This document shows positions 36,943-44,912 of a stretch of 64,000 bases of DNA, one piece after another. The translations under genes were made by a program, and so were the position numbers. The first letter of the stretch is position 1, and the number at the start of each line of letters is the position of its first letter. This stretch comes from CBDHDJ01 sp965261645 (GTDB lineage Bacteria > Pseudomonadota > Alphaproteobacteria > SHVV01), in the NCBI GenBank assembly GCA_965261645.1, contig CBDHDJ010000004.1, positions 62,001 to 126,000 on the forward strand. Direction: 5' to 3'. The notes below the pieces were generated by a model. It ran no database searches, was not told where the DNA came from, and was given only the letters and a program-made list of their open reading frames with translations.

Positions 36943-37335
36943 TCAGTCGGGCGCGACGAGCCTGAGGCGCGCACGCTCGAAAATCTTGAGGAGCTGTTTG
37001 AGCGATGCGGCACGGCATAGAACGCCGCATCGGTCGGCCACGAGGTAGGCGTCCTCGCGATCCTCCTCGGGCGGCAGCTTGACCACCCGATAGGCAGGGC
37101 CATCCCACGAGCGTTGGTAAACGGTGAACACCGCGGATCGGTCGTCGCGCTCTATGGCATAGTCGCGCCACTCGCCGGCAATGACCTTGAGGCTATAGAC
37201 CGCGAAGATCTGGCTGAGTTCGTGGCGGTCGAAAAAGACGGGCGCGGGTGTCGAGGGCGGTGTGGTCTTTGAGGAAGAGGCGGTCGGGAATTGCGAGACC
37301 TTGCGGTGGGGGGCAAATTCCACGACCTCGCTCAT
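36943..37335 (-). CDS. DUF2794 family protein
   Basis: A 130-residue cytosolic protein with the DUF2794 core: FFDRHELSQIFAVYSLKVIA followed by GEWRDYAIE, AVFTVYQRSWDGPAYRVVKL, then AYLVADRCGVLCRAASLKQL. The family is confined mainly to alphaproteobacteria and has no known function. The start at 37335 (MSEVVEFAPHRKV) is preferred over the longer open frame, which is not conserved. Confidence 0.88.
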   Translation of the reverse strand: MSEVVEFAPHRKVSQFPTASSSKTTPPSTPAPVFFDRHELSQIFAVYSLKVIAGEWRDYAIERDDRSAVFTVYQRSWDGPAYRVVKLPPEEDREDAYLVADRCGVLCRAASLKQLLKIFERARLRLVAPD

Positions 37336-37476
37336 CAGTCGAGGCCCCCCGTCGGCGCAGGCAGGGGCAAGGCTTGATCGCGCTGGCTCCCCTGAGCATC
37401 GGTCTTGCTCATGGGACAAGTCTAGTCGGCATGGCCGGGCGCAGCAAACGAATCCGAATCCTGAAGTCCGGCCGCT

Positions 37477-38142
37477 TCACCCCCGCTTGCGGGCGAGCAT
37501 GAGCCCGTCGCTCACCGGCACCATGCAGGCGCTGACCCGTTCATCGTCGTAGATCTTCTGGTTGAGCGCGCGGACCAGTTCGACATCGCTCGAGCGCCCG
37601 GAAGTATCGAGCACGGCGCCGTCCAACAGCACATTGTCGATGGCGACCAAGCCGCCCGGCCTCAGCAGCTCGAGGCACAACTCGTAGTAGGAATCGCAGT
37701 TGCCCTTGTCGGCGTCGAGAAAGGCGAAGTCGTAAGTTCCGGCCCGGCCCTCGTCCAGGAGTTTAGGCAATGTCTCCATGGCCGGTGCGATGCGCAGATC
37801 GATCTTGTGTGCAACCCCGGCCTCGGCCCAGTAGCGCCGCGCTGTCGCGGTCCATGACTCCCGATAATCGCAGGCCGTGATCTCGCCATCGTCGGGCAGC
37901 GCGAGCGCGACGCAGAGCGAGCTGTAGCCGGTGAAAACGCCGACTTCGAGGGTGCGCTTGGCGCCCATGAGCTCGACCAGCATCGCCATCAGCGCGCCCT
38001 GCTCCGGCGAGACCTGGCACTCGGGCATGGGTCCGTCACGGGTTTCGGCGCGGAGGCGAACCAGAATCTCGGGCTCGCGCACGGACACCGAGCGCAGATA
38101 GGCGGCCAGCGCCTTGGTGAGGACGATGGTCTCGTTGGTCAT
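37477..38142 (-). CDS. O-methyltransferase, class I SAM-dependent (CCoAOMT-like)
   Basis: A 221-residue enzyme. The SAM motif is TLEVGVFTGYSSLCVALALP, followed by ITACDYR, then the metal-binding YDFAFLDADKGNCDSYYE and LLRPGGLVAIDNVLLDGAV. This is the caffeoyl-CoA/catechol O-methyltransferase type, which needs a divalent cation. The natural substrate is unknown. An ATG five codons upstream (38157) is an alternative start. Confidence 0.92.
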   Translation of the reverse strand: MTNETIVLTKALAAYLRSVSVREPEILVRLRAETRDGPMPECQVSPEQGALMAMLVELMGAKRTLEVGVFTGYSSLCVALALPDDGEITACDYRESWTATARRYWAEAGVAHKIDLRIAPAMETLPKLLDEGRAGTYDFAFLDADKGNCDSYYELCLELLRPGGLVAIDNVLLDGAVLDTSGRSSDVELVRALNQKIYDDERVSACMVPVSDGLMLARKRG

Positions 38143-38281
38143 GGCAGGGCCCTTCATTGCGGCGGCGGACGAGTGCTAGCACTACTCCAGCGATGGGCGA
38201 GGCGTCGATCACGAAATTGTGCATCGGCGCTCGCGCCGGCTGGCGCGCTGGAATCGCCCGGTTATTCTGGCTCGAGCGACC

Positions 38282-38343
38282 TGCCTTAATTCGGCCGTCT
38301 CGCTGCCCTAATACTGCCGTAATGAGTGCCCTATATAACTGCC
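38282..38343 (+). repeat. Phased short direct repeats TGCCNTAAT
   Basis: TGCCTTAAT (38282), TGCCCTAAT (38304), TGCCGTAAT (38315), TGCCCTATA (38327) and TGCC (38340) start 22, 11, 12 and 13 bases apart, close to one or two helical turns. Repeats on one face of the helix are typical of cooperative regulator binding. The last full copy overlaps a TATATAA box, so the array could be an operator. The protein is unknown. Confidence 0.55.
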
Positions 38344-38455
38344 ATGGGCCAAAGAGGCCCGGTTGCTCACGGGGCAGGTTCCCCCCACCGAGCTCCCGGG
38401 GCGGCCGGGCCCGGCCTTACTCTTGAGGGGTGGACGTTCTCGTTCACCCCTCTCC
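38340..38455 (+). ncRNA. Candidate structured leader or small RNA upstream of the GST gene
   Basis: Several strong stems follow each other: GGGCC-AAAGA-GGCCC (38346-38360), GGCCCGG (38356-38362) able to pair with CCGGGCC (38405-38411), GGGG-CAGGTT-CCCC (38371-38384), and a 12-bp hairpin GAGGGGTGGACG / CGTTCACCCCTC with a TTCT loop (38425-38452, one G-U pair). A TATATAA motif lies just upstream at 38332-38338. There is no U-run after the last hairpin, so it is a weak terminator at best. It matches no RNA family I can name; strand and limits are inferred. Confidence 0.35.
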
Positions 38456-38531
38456 CTTTAATCATCGTAAACTAGGAACCTCGAAGCAACGGTCGGCCTC
38501 GCGATCGGCCGGGATATCGTGGGAGGGAAAA

Positions 38532-39224
38532 ATGTCGATAACGCTCTACGAGCTTGTCGGCGATGGTGACCGCCGCTTCAGTCCCTACTGCTGGCGCACA
38601 CGTTTCGCTCTGGCGCACAAGGGCCTGGAGGCTGAGCGGATCGCCGTCAAGTTCACCGACAGGGACAAGATCGCCTTCAGCGGCCAGAAGCTCGTGCCGA
38701 TCCTTCAGGACGGCGACACCACACTCAGCGATTCATGGACCATCGCTTGTTATCTCGAGGACGCCTATCCCGACCAGACCTCGCTGTTCGGCGGCGCCAT
38801 GGGCCGGGCCGAGGCGCGCTTCATCAACGGGTGGGCCGACCGCTCGATGAATCTCTCGATCTTCCCGCTCATCGTCCAGGACATCTACGAGCACGTTCAT
38901 CCCGACGATCGGGCGTATTTCTTGGAGACCCGCGGCTCGCGCTTCGACAAGCCTTTCGCCGAAGTGCAAAAGGGCCGTGACGACCGGGTTGAAGCCGTAC
39001 GCGCCAGCCTCGCACCGTTGCGCGCGACGCTTGAGGAACAGCCCTATCTCTGTGGTGACGCGCCAGCCTACGCCGATTATGCCGTCTTTGGCGGCTTCCA
39101 ATGGGCGCGCTCGGTCAGCCCGTTCGTGCTGCTGGCTGCCGATGATCCGATCTACGACTGGCGCCGGCGCATGCTCGATTTGTTCGATGGTCTCGCCCAA
39201 GAGGCGGTGGCTTACGAGGTTTGA
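38532..39224 (+). CDS. Glutathione S-transferase family protein (beta-etherase-like)
   Basis: A 230-residue protein. The N-terminal thioredoxin fold has SPYCWRTRFALAHKGLEAER, close to LigE/LigF-type enzymes that use the SPxxxR pattern, and VPILQDGDTTLSDSWTIACY binds glutathione. The C-terminal helical domain has YLCGDAPAYADYAVFGGFQW. It conjugates glutathione to an electrophile or cleaves an ether; the substrate is unknown. A peroxiredoxin gene follows after 16 bp. Confidence 0.9.
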   Translation: MSITLYELVGDGDRRFSPYCWRTRFALAHKGLEAERIAVKFTDRDKIAFSGQKLVPILQDGDTTLSDSWTIACYLEDAYPDQTSLFGGAMGRAEARFINGWADRSMNLSIFPLIVQDIYEHVHPDDRAYFLETRGSRFDKPFAEVQKGRDDRVEAVRASLAPLRATLEEQPYLCGDAPAYADYAVFGGFQWARSVSPFVLLAADDPIYDWRRRMLDLFDGLAQEAVAYEV

Positions 39225-39240
39225 GAGGGAGGCTGGCACG

Positions 39241-39894
39241 ATGTCCCTGACCAAGGAGCTTGCGGACTACAGCGTCAGTTCGGCCGAGCGCATGGCCGCC
39301 GATACCAAGGAGAAGTTCGATCGCGAAAAGGAGCGGCTGCGCGCGTCGGGTCTCGGCGAGCAGGGCCTCAAGGTAGGCGCACGCGTGGCCGATTTCACCC
39401 TCCGCAACGCCGGTGGCGAGGACGTACAGCTCGCCGATCTGCTGGCCAAGGGCCCCGTGGTGCTGAGCTTTTACCGCGGCGGCTGGTGCCCCTACTGCAA
39501 TGTCGAGCTGCGTGCCTTGCAGCGGGCGTTACCGGAGATTAACGACTTCGGCGCCGAGCTGGTGGCGATCTCGCCGGAAACGCCGGATCATGCCCAGGAC
39601 ACGACAAAGACGAACGATCTCGAATACGAGGTGTTGAACGATACGGGGAACAAGGTCGCCCGCGCCTTCGGCCTCGTCTTCACGCTGGCCGAGGAGCTCC
39701 GGCCGATCTACCAGGATTTCGGTATCGAGTTGCCGGACTACAATGGCGACGAGAGTTTCGAGCTGCCGGTGCCGGCGACCTATGTGATCGGCCAGGATGG
39801 CGTCGTGCGCCACGCCTTCGTCGATCCGGACTACAGCCTGCGTCTCGACCCCGACGATGTCGTCGCGATGCTCAAGGAGATGAAGCGGCGTTAG
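39241..39894 (+). CDS. Peroxiredoxin-like protein (AhpC/TSA family)
   Basis: A 217-residue thioredoxin-fold protein. The active site is in VVLSFYRGGWCPYCNVELRA (C83 and C86), a CxxC arrangement typical of this peroxiredoxin-like branch. AISPETPDHAQDT and VPATYVIGQDGVVRHAFVDP follow. It probably reduces peroxides and is likely co-transcribed with the GST gene 16 bp upstream, so both may respond to oxidative stress. Confidence 0.92.
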   Translation: MSLTKELADYSVSSAERMAADTKEKFDREKERLRASGLGEQGLKVGARVADFTLRNAGGEDVQLADLLAKGPVVLSFYRGGWCPYCNVELRALQRALPEINDFGAELVAISPETPDHAQDTTKTNDLEYEVLNDTGNKVARAFGLVFTLAEELRPIYQDFGIELPDYNGDESFELPVPATYVIGQDGVVRHAFVDPDYSLRLDPDDVVAMLKEMKRR

Positions 39895-39918
39895 GCAGAG
39901 CGCCCGCCGCGATCCGCC

Positions 39919-41088
39919 CTACCACGCCGCCTCCAGGATCTCCATCACGTCGTCCGGGCTCTCGAGCGGCCGCGGGTTCGAACGCACGAAGCGGTTCTCA
40001 AGCGCGTTGCGCGCCACGATCTCGAGATCCACTTTCTTGACATCGACGTCGCGGAGGCTCCGCGGCAGGCCGAGATCCCCAATCAAGTCGCCGATCACCT
40101 CGGGCGCTTCATCGCCCGCCCGGCCCATCGCCTCGGCGACCCACGTCTGGCGCTCGGCGTTGACGGGCGCGTTGTAGCGCAGCACCGCAGGTAAGAGGAC
40201 GCACGAGGTATAGCCGTGACTCACCCCGGTCGCCGCGCCCAGCGCTTGGCCGATGCCGTGGCTTGCCCCGTAGGGCGCGCGGTTGAGGCTGGAGCCCGCG
40301 AGCCAGACCGCCTGCTGGCTCAGGAGCCGCGCGTCGAGATCGCCCGGCTCGTCCCTGTTGCGCCGAAGCGATTCGTTGAACAGCCTGAGCGCGTGAAGCC
40401 CAAGGCCGTCGGTGAAAGGTTGCGGCGAACGCGAGCAGATGCCTTCGACCGCGTGGTCGAGGGCGCGGATGCCGGTCGAGAGCCACAGCCACTCCGGCGT
40501 GTGGATGGTGAGCGCGGGATCGAGGATGACGGCGCGGCCTGCCACCGCACGCCCGCCATACATTTCCTTCACCTTGTTCGCGGTGTCGGTACAGCCGGCG
40601 CTATCGCTGAATTCGCCGCCCGACAGCGTGGTCGGCACGATGATCTGGCGCACCGGTGATGCGTCCATCGCCGGCTGGCGGACTTTGCCGTCCTCGTCGA
40701 CCCGGACTCGGTAATCGCCGAGCCGAGCGACGTCACGAACATCGTAAGCGAGCGCGATCTGCAGCACCTTGACGGTGTCGATCGGCGTCCCGCCGCCGAC
40801 GGTGACAATCAAATCGGGTTCCGCCGCCCGCACCGCCTCGGCGGCGGCGATCACGGCCTCGCGCGGCACGTGCTCGACACACTCGTCGAACAGGCCGGCG
40901 AAACGGTGGCCCATGGCCGCCTTCAGGTTCGTGATGACGTCGGTCTTGCGGCTGACAGTCTTCGAGGCGACGATGAATAGCTTGTCGGCGTCCAACCGCG
41001 CCGCCTCCTCCATGACCGCCTCGGCTGCCGGCCGGCCGAAGATCACCCGGTCCTGGTCGAGAAAGTCGTAGACGCCTGAAGCGACCAT
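39919..41088 (-). CDS. Iron-containing alcohol dehydrogenase / maleylacetate-reductase-like
   Basis: A 389-residue group III alcohol dehydrogenase. VTVGGGTPIDTVKVLQIAL binds NAD(P), QIIVPTTLSGGEFSDSAGCT is similar to maleylacetate reductases, and the metal ligands D and H fall in GIRALDHAVEGICS and YGASHGIGQALGAATGVSHG. The product acts on an alcohol or maleylacetate. It is the last gene of a minus-strand cluster with CaiB and an acyl-CoA dehydrogenase, 10 bp after the CaiB stop region. Confidence 0.9.
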   Translation of the reverse strand: MVASGVYDFLDQDRVIFGRPAAEAVMEEAARLDADKLFIVASKTVSRKTDVITNLKAAMGHRFAGLFDECVEHVPREAVIAAAEAVRAAEPDLIVTVGGGTPIDTVKVLQIALAYDVRDVARLGDYRVRVDEDGKVRQPAMDASPVRQIIVPTTLSGGEFSDSAGCTDTANKVKEMYGGRAVAGRAVILDPALTIHTPEWLWLSTGIRALDHAVEGICSRSPQPFTDGLGLHALRLFNESLRRNRDEPGDLDARLLSQQAVWLAGSSLNRAPYGASHGIGQALGAATGVSHGYTSCVLLPAVLRYNAPVNAERQTWVAEAMGRAGDEAPEVIGDLIGDLGLPRSLRDVDVKKVDLEIVARNALENRFVRSNPRPLESPDDVMEILEAAW

Positions 41089-41098
41089 CGCGTGCTCC

Positions 41099-42223
41099 CT
41101 ATGATCCGAACTCGGCGCGGATCGCGTCCGTGTGCTCGCCGAGGGCCGGCACCGGACCGAGCGCGCGATCATCACCGATCGTGCGGGCCGGAGGCGCGAC
41201 GAGATCGATCGGGCCGGAGGGCGTCGCCACCGGGGCGCGCCGAAGTTGGGGATGATGGGTCACATCCTCGACCGAGTTGAGCGCGCCATAGGCGATTTGC
41301 GCCGCCGCCAGGCGCCCGGCGAGTACATCGCGTGACTGGCCGGCGAACACCTCGTTAATGATCACATCCATTTGGGCCCGGTTGGCGACGCGCTCAACGT
41401 TGCTCGCGAAGGCGTTCTCCGTCGTCAGTTCGGGGCGCTCGAGCACGCCGGTGCAAAACCGCGCCCATTCGCGGTCGTTCTGGATGGCGATGACGATGGC
41501 CTCGCCGCCCTTTGTTTCATAGGCGCCGTAGGGCGCGATGATCGGATGGCTGAAGCCGATGCGGGGCGGCGGCTGGCCGCCATATTGGGCCTGCAGAATG
41601 GGCGCCGCCATCCAGTCGGCCATGCTGTCGAATAGCGAGACGGCGATGCCGTTTCCCTTCCCTGTGCGCTCGCGGGCATAGAGCGCCTTCAGGATGGCGG
41701 CGTAGGACTGAACGCCGCAGGTGATGTCGCAGATCGAGATGCCGACCCGGCCCGGCGCTTCCGGCTCGCCGGTCACCGCGGCCAGGCCCGATTCGGCCTG
41801 CACGAGCAGATCGTAAGCCTTCATCTCGCGGTAGGGCCCCTCCTCGCCGTAGCCCGAGATGTCGCAGGTAATGAGCCTAGGGTAGCGCTCCCGGAGCTCG
41901 GCCGAGCCGAACCCTGCGCGTGCCGCCGCGCCGGGCGCGAGGTTCTGGAGATAGACATCGGCCTGGGCGAGGATGCGGTGCATGAGCTTGGCGTCGCCTT
42001 CATTCTTGATATCGGCGACGAGCGATTGCTTGCCGCGGTTGAGCCAGACGAAGAAGGTGCATTCGCCGTTGGCGAGGGTGTCGTAGCCACGCGCGAAATC
42101 GCCTTCGGGCCGCTCGATCTTGATGACGCGGGCGCCCGCATCGGCGAGACGCGAGGAGGTGTAGGGCGCGGCGACCGCCTGTTCGAGGGCGAGCACCAGG
42201 ATACCGTCGAGCGCGCCGGTCAT
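41099..42223 (-). CDS. CaiB/BaiF-type (family III) CoA-transferase
   Basis: A 374-residue enzyme moving CoA between organic acids. Signatures are ALDGILVLALEQAVAAPYTS, ADAGARVIKIERPEGDFARG, FVWLNRGKQSLVADIKNEGD, LITCDISGYGEEGPY, AYDLLVQAESGLAAVTGEPE and the catalytic aspartate in GISICDITCG. It is flanked by acyl-CoA dehydrogenase (12 bp upstream) and the Fe-ADH, which implies activation and oxidation of a carboxylic acid as CoA thioester. Confidence 0.94.
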   Translation of the reverse strand: MTGALDGILVLALEQAVAAPYTSSRLADAGARVIKIERPEGDFARGYDTLANGECTFFVWLNRGKQSLVADIKNEGDAKLMHRILAQADVYLQNLAPGAAARAGFGSAELRERYPRLITCDISGYGEEGPYREMKAYDLLVQAESGLAAVTGEPEAPGRVGISICDITCGVQSYAAILKALYARERTGKGNGIAVSLFDSMADWMAAPILQAQYGGQPPPRIGFSHPIIAPYGAYETKGGEAIVIAIQNDREWARFCTGVLERPELTTENAFASNVERVANRAQMDVIINEVFAGQSRDVLAGRLAAAQIAYGALNSVEDVTHHPQLRRAPVATPSGPIDLVAPPARTIGDDRALGPVPALGEHTDAIRAEFGS

Positions 42224-42235
42224 GAGCTCGTACGC

Positions 42236-43429
42236 CTAATAGGATCGGGGCAGCCCGAGCACGTGCTCGGCGATAAAGGAGAGAATGAGATTGGTCGAGA
42301 TCGGCGCCACCTGGTAGAGCCTGGTCTCGCGGAATTTGCGCTCGATATCGTACTCCTCGGCAAAGCCGAAGCCGCCGTGGGTTTGCATGCAGACCTCGGC
42401 CGCCTGCCACGAGGCGTCTGCCGCCAACAGCTTGGCCATGTTGGCCTCCTTGCCGCAGGGCTGGCCCAGATCGAACAGCTCGGCCGCGCGGCGCACCATG
42501 AGATCGGCGGCCTCGGATGCGGCGAACGCACGCGCGATAGGAAACTGAATCCCCTGGTTCTGCCCGATCGGGCGGTCGAACACGACGCGCTCGTTGGCGT
42601 AAGCGGTGGACTTGTCGATGAACCAGCGGGCATCGCCGATGCACTCGGCGCCGATCAGGATGCGCTCGGCGTTCATGCCGTCGAGCACGTAAGTGAAGCC
42701 GCGGTCGATCTTGCCGATCAGATTGGCGGCCGGGATCCTGAGATCGTCGAAGAAGATCTCCGTCGACGAATGGTTGATCATGGCGCGGATCGGCTTGATC
42801 GTAAGGCCGTGGCCGAGGCCCTCCTTCATATCGACGAGGAAGACCGACAATCCTTCGGTGCGTTTCTTGACCTCTTCTTTGGGCGTGGTGCGTGCCAACA
42901 GCAGCATGAGATCGGAATGCTCGGCCCGCGAGGTCCACACCTTCTGGCCGTTGATGACGTACGCATCGCCGTCCTTGACCGCCGTGGTGCGGAGGCCAAG
43001 GGTGTCGGTGCCGCTCGTCGGCTCGGTGACGCCGAAGGCCTGCAGGCGCAGATCGCCGCTTGCGATCTTGGGCAGGTAGGTCTCTTTCTGCTCCTCGCTG
43101 CCGTGGCGCAGGATCGTTCCCATGATGTACATTTGCGCGTGGCAGGCGCCACTGTTGCCGCCGCTGCGCTGAATCTCCTCCAGAATGGCCGCGGCCTCGG
43201 CGATGCCGAGGCCCGATCCGCCATACTCTTCCGGGATCAAAACGCCAAGAAACCCGGCCTTGGTCAGCGCCTCGACGAATGCGGAGGGATAGGCGCGCTC
43301 GCGGTCGCACTCCCGCCAATATTCGCCTGGGAACTCGGCGCACAGGCGACGGACCGAATCGCGAATTTCGGGGAACGTCTCGCCCTCGTCCGAACGCGCC
43401 CGCGCGGTCTCTTTAGCCTGGCTCGTCAT
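42236..43429 (-). CDS. Acyl-CoA dehydrogenase
   Basis: A 397-residue flavoprotein. GFLGVLIPEEYGGSGLGIAE, LQAFGVTEPTSGTDTLGLRT (FAD and acyl-CoA contact), NGQKVWTSRAEHSDLMLLLA, and the C-terminal MQTHGGFGFAEEYDIERKFR with RLYQVAPISTNLI are typical. It introduces an alpha-beta double bond into an acyl-CoA. The start MTSQAKETARARSDEG at 43429 is used although the frame stays open upstream. It heads the CaiB and Fe-ADH group. Confidence 0.95.
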   Translation of the reverse strand: MTSQAKETARARSDEGETFPEIRDSVRRLCAEFPGEYWRECDRERAYPSAFVEALTKAGFLGVLIPEEYGGSGLGIAEAAAILEEIQRSGGNSGACHAQMYIMGTILRHGSEEQKETYLPKIASGDLRLQAFGVTEPTSGTDTLGLRTTAVKDGDAYVINGQKVWTSRAEHSDLMLLLARTTPKEEVKKRTEGLSVFLVDMKEGLGHGLTIKPIRAMINHSSTEIFFDDLRIPAANLIGKIDRGFTYVLDGMNAERILIGAECIGDARWFIDKSTAYANERVVFDRPIGQNQGIQFPIARAFAASEAADLMVRRAAELFDLGQPCGKEANMAKLLAADASWQAAEVCMQTHGGFGFAEEYDIERKFRETRLYQVAPISTNLILSFIAEHVLGLPRSY

Positions 43430-43490
43430 GCGGCCTAATCTACCCGAGGCCGGTGCGAGCGCAAGGCCCGCGATTGAGCCCCGTGCCCCG

Positions 43491-44912
43491 TCAGCTCCGG
43501 CCGAGCACGGCCATATGGATGGGCTGGCCGATGCCGGCATGGGCGGCTTCCATGTAGAGCTCGCTCAACGTCGGGTGGGCGTGGATGGTGAGTGCTAGGT
43601 CCTCGAGGCTCGCGCCCATCTCGATAGCGAGCACCCCCTCGGCGATGAGATCGGAGGCGTGCGGTCCCACGACATGAACGCCGATCACGGTATCGCTGCC
43701 CTGCTCGGCCACGAGTTGCAGGAAGCCGTCGCGCGCATCGAGCGTGGCTGCCCGGCCCGAGGCGGCGAGGGGAAAGTTCGCGGCATGAACCTCGATGCCC
43801 TCGGCCGCGGCTTGATCGAGGGTCAAACCGGCCGTGGCGATCTCGGGATCGGAGAAGATCACCGCCGGGATCGCCGCCGGATTGAAGGCGGCGGCCTTGC
43901 CCGACAGCGCCGCGATGGCAACGCCCGCCTCGGCCGAGGCCTTGTGGGCGAGCGCCGGCCCCGGCGTCACATCGCCGATGGCGGCGATGTGGGGGGTGAG
44001 CCGGCGGTCCTCGGCAACGGCGAGGAGGCCCTGGTTGTCCGCTTCGATACCGGCGTTCTCGAGGCCGAGATCGTCGCTGTTGGGCCGCCTCCCGACGGCG
44101 ACGACGACCTTTTCCGCGGCGATGGTGGTTTCGCCGTCCTTGGTTTCGACGGTGAGCTTGCCGTTCGCGAAGCCGCGCGCCTGGGCCGAGGCAAAGACCT
44201 CGACGCCGAGCGCCTTGAGGCGCTTTTCGACCGGGCGCACGAGGCGGCGGTCCATGGTAGGCAGGATGCCCTTCTCGGCCTCGACGATGCTCACCCGGCT
44301 GCCGAACTTGGCGAGCGCGATGCCGATCTCGAGGCCGATATAGCCGGCGCCGATGATGGCCAAGGTCTCCGGCAGCTCGGTCAGATCCAGCGCGCCCGTC
44401 GAATCGAGGATGGTTGCGCCGTCAAACGGCAGGTCCGGGAGCGCAATCGGGCGCGAGCCGGTCGCGAAGACGAGATCCCGGAACTTGAGAAACCTGGCCT
44501 GACCCTCGGGCGCCGTGATGACCGCCTCGTCGGGCTTGGTGAGGCGGCCCTCGCCAACCTCGATGGTGACTCCGGCCTGGGTGAGGAGTTTGCGCACCCC
44601 GTCGGTCAGGCCGCCGACGACGCCGTTCTTCCAGTCCTGGAACTCTGCCATGTCGACGCCGTTGCGCGAGGCCTGGATGCCGAAAGTGCCCGCCTCGTCG
44701 ATGCGGGCGGCCAGCTCGGCCGCCTCGATGAGCGCCTTGGAGGGGATGCAGCCCACCCGCAGGCACACCCCACCGACGCCGTCCGCGCCGTCGCGCTCGA
44801 TGAGCATCACGCGGCGGCCGAGCTGGGCGCCGCGCAGCGCCGCGACATAGCCGCCCGGCCCGGCGCCGACGACGACGAGGTCGGCTGCTTCGGCGATCTG
44901 TCCGACGACCAT
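43491..44912 (-). CDS. lpdA: Dihydrolipoyl dehydrogenase, E3 of 2-oxoacid dehydrogenase complex
   Basis: A 473-residue FAD enzyme that reoxidises dihydrolipoamide. VVVGAGPGGYVAALRGAQLG binds FAD. The redox-active disulfide is in GGVCLRVGCIPSKALIEA; R replaces the more usual N. AIIGAGYIGLEIGIALAKFG binds NAD, and HAHPTLSELYMEAA contains the C-terminal active-site histidine. Its ATG overlaps the E2 stop by one base (TGATG), so translation is coupled. Confidence 0.95.
   Translation of the reverse strand: MVVGQIAEAADLVVVGAGPGGYVAALRGAQLGRRVMLIERDGADGVGGVCLRVGCIPSKALIEAAELAARIDEAGTFGIQASRNGVDMAEFQDWKNGVVGGLTDGVRKLLTQAGVTIEVGEGRLTKPDEAVITAPEGQARFLKFRDLVFATGSRPIALPDLPFDGATILDSTGALDLTELPETLAIIGAGYIGLEIGIALAKFGSRVSIVEAEKGILPTMDRRLVRPVEKRLKALGVEVFASAQARGFANGKLTVETKDGETTIAAEKVVVAVGRRPNSDDLGLENAGIEADNQGLLAVAEDRRLTPHIAAIGDVTPGPALAHKASAEAGVAIAALSGKAAAFNPAAIPAVIFSDPEIATAGLTLDQAAAEGIEVHAANFPLAASGRAATLDARDGFLQLVAEQGSDTVIGVHVVGPHASDLIAEGVLAIEMGASLEDLALTIHAHPTLSELYMEAAHAGIGQPIHMAVLGRS

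Larger units (their letters stand above)
38143..38531. other. 389-bp intergenic region between the O-methyltransferase and GST genes
   Basis: No coding frame is supported. The part nearest the O-methyltransferase probably holds its promoter. The middle carries a set of phased TGCCNTAAT repeats and the right part a series of strong hairpins, both described separately. GGGAGGG just before 38532 is the GST ribosome binding site. Confidence 0.6.

Noticed and set aside
38425..38460. 12-bp hairpin taken as a Rho-independent terminator
   Set aside because: The stem is strong but is followed by CTCCCTTTAATC, not a T-run, and no gene ends just before it. It was kept as part of a structured-region candidate only.
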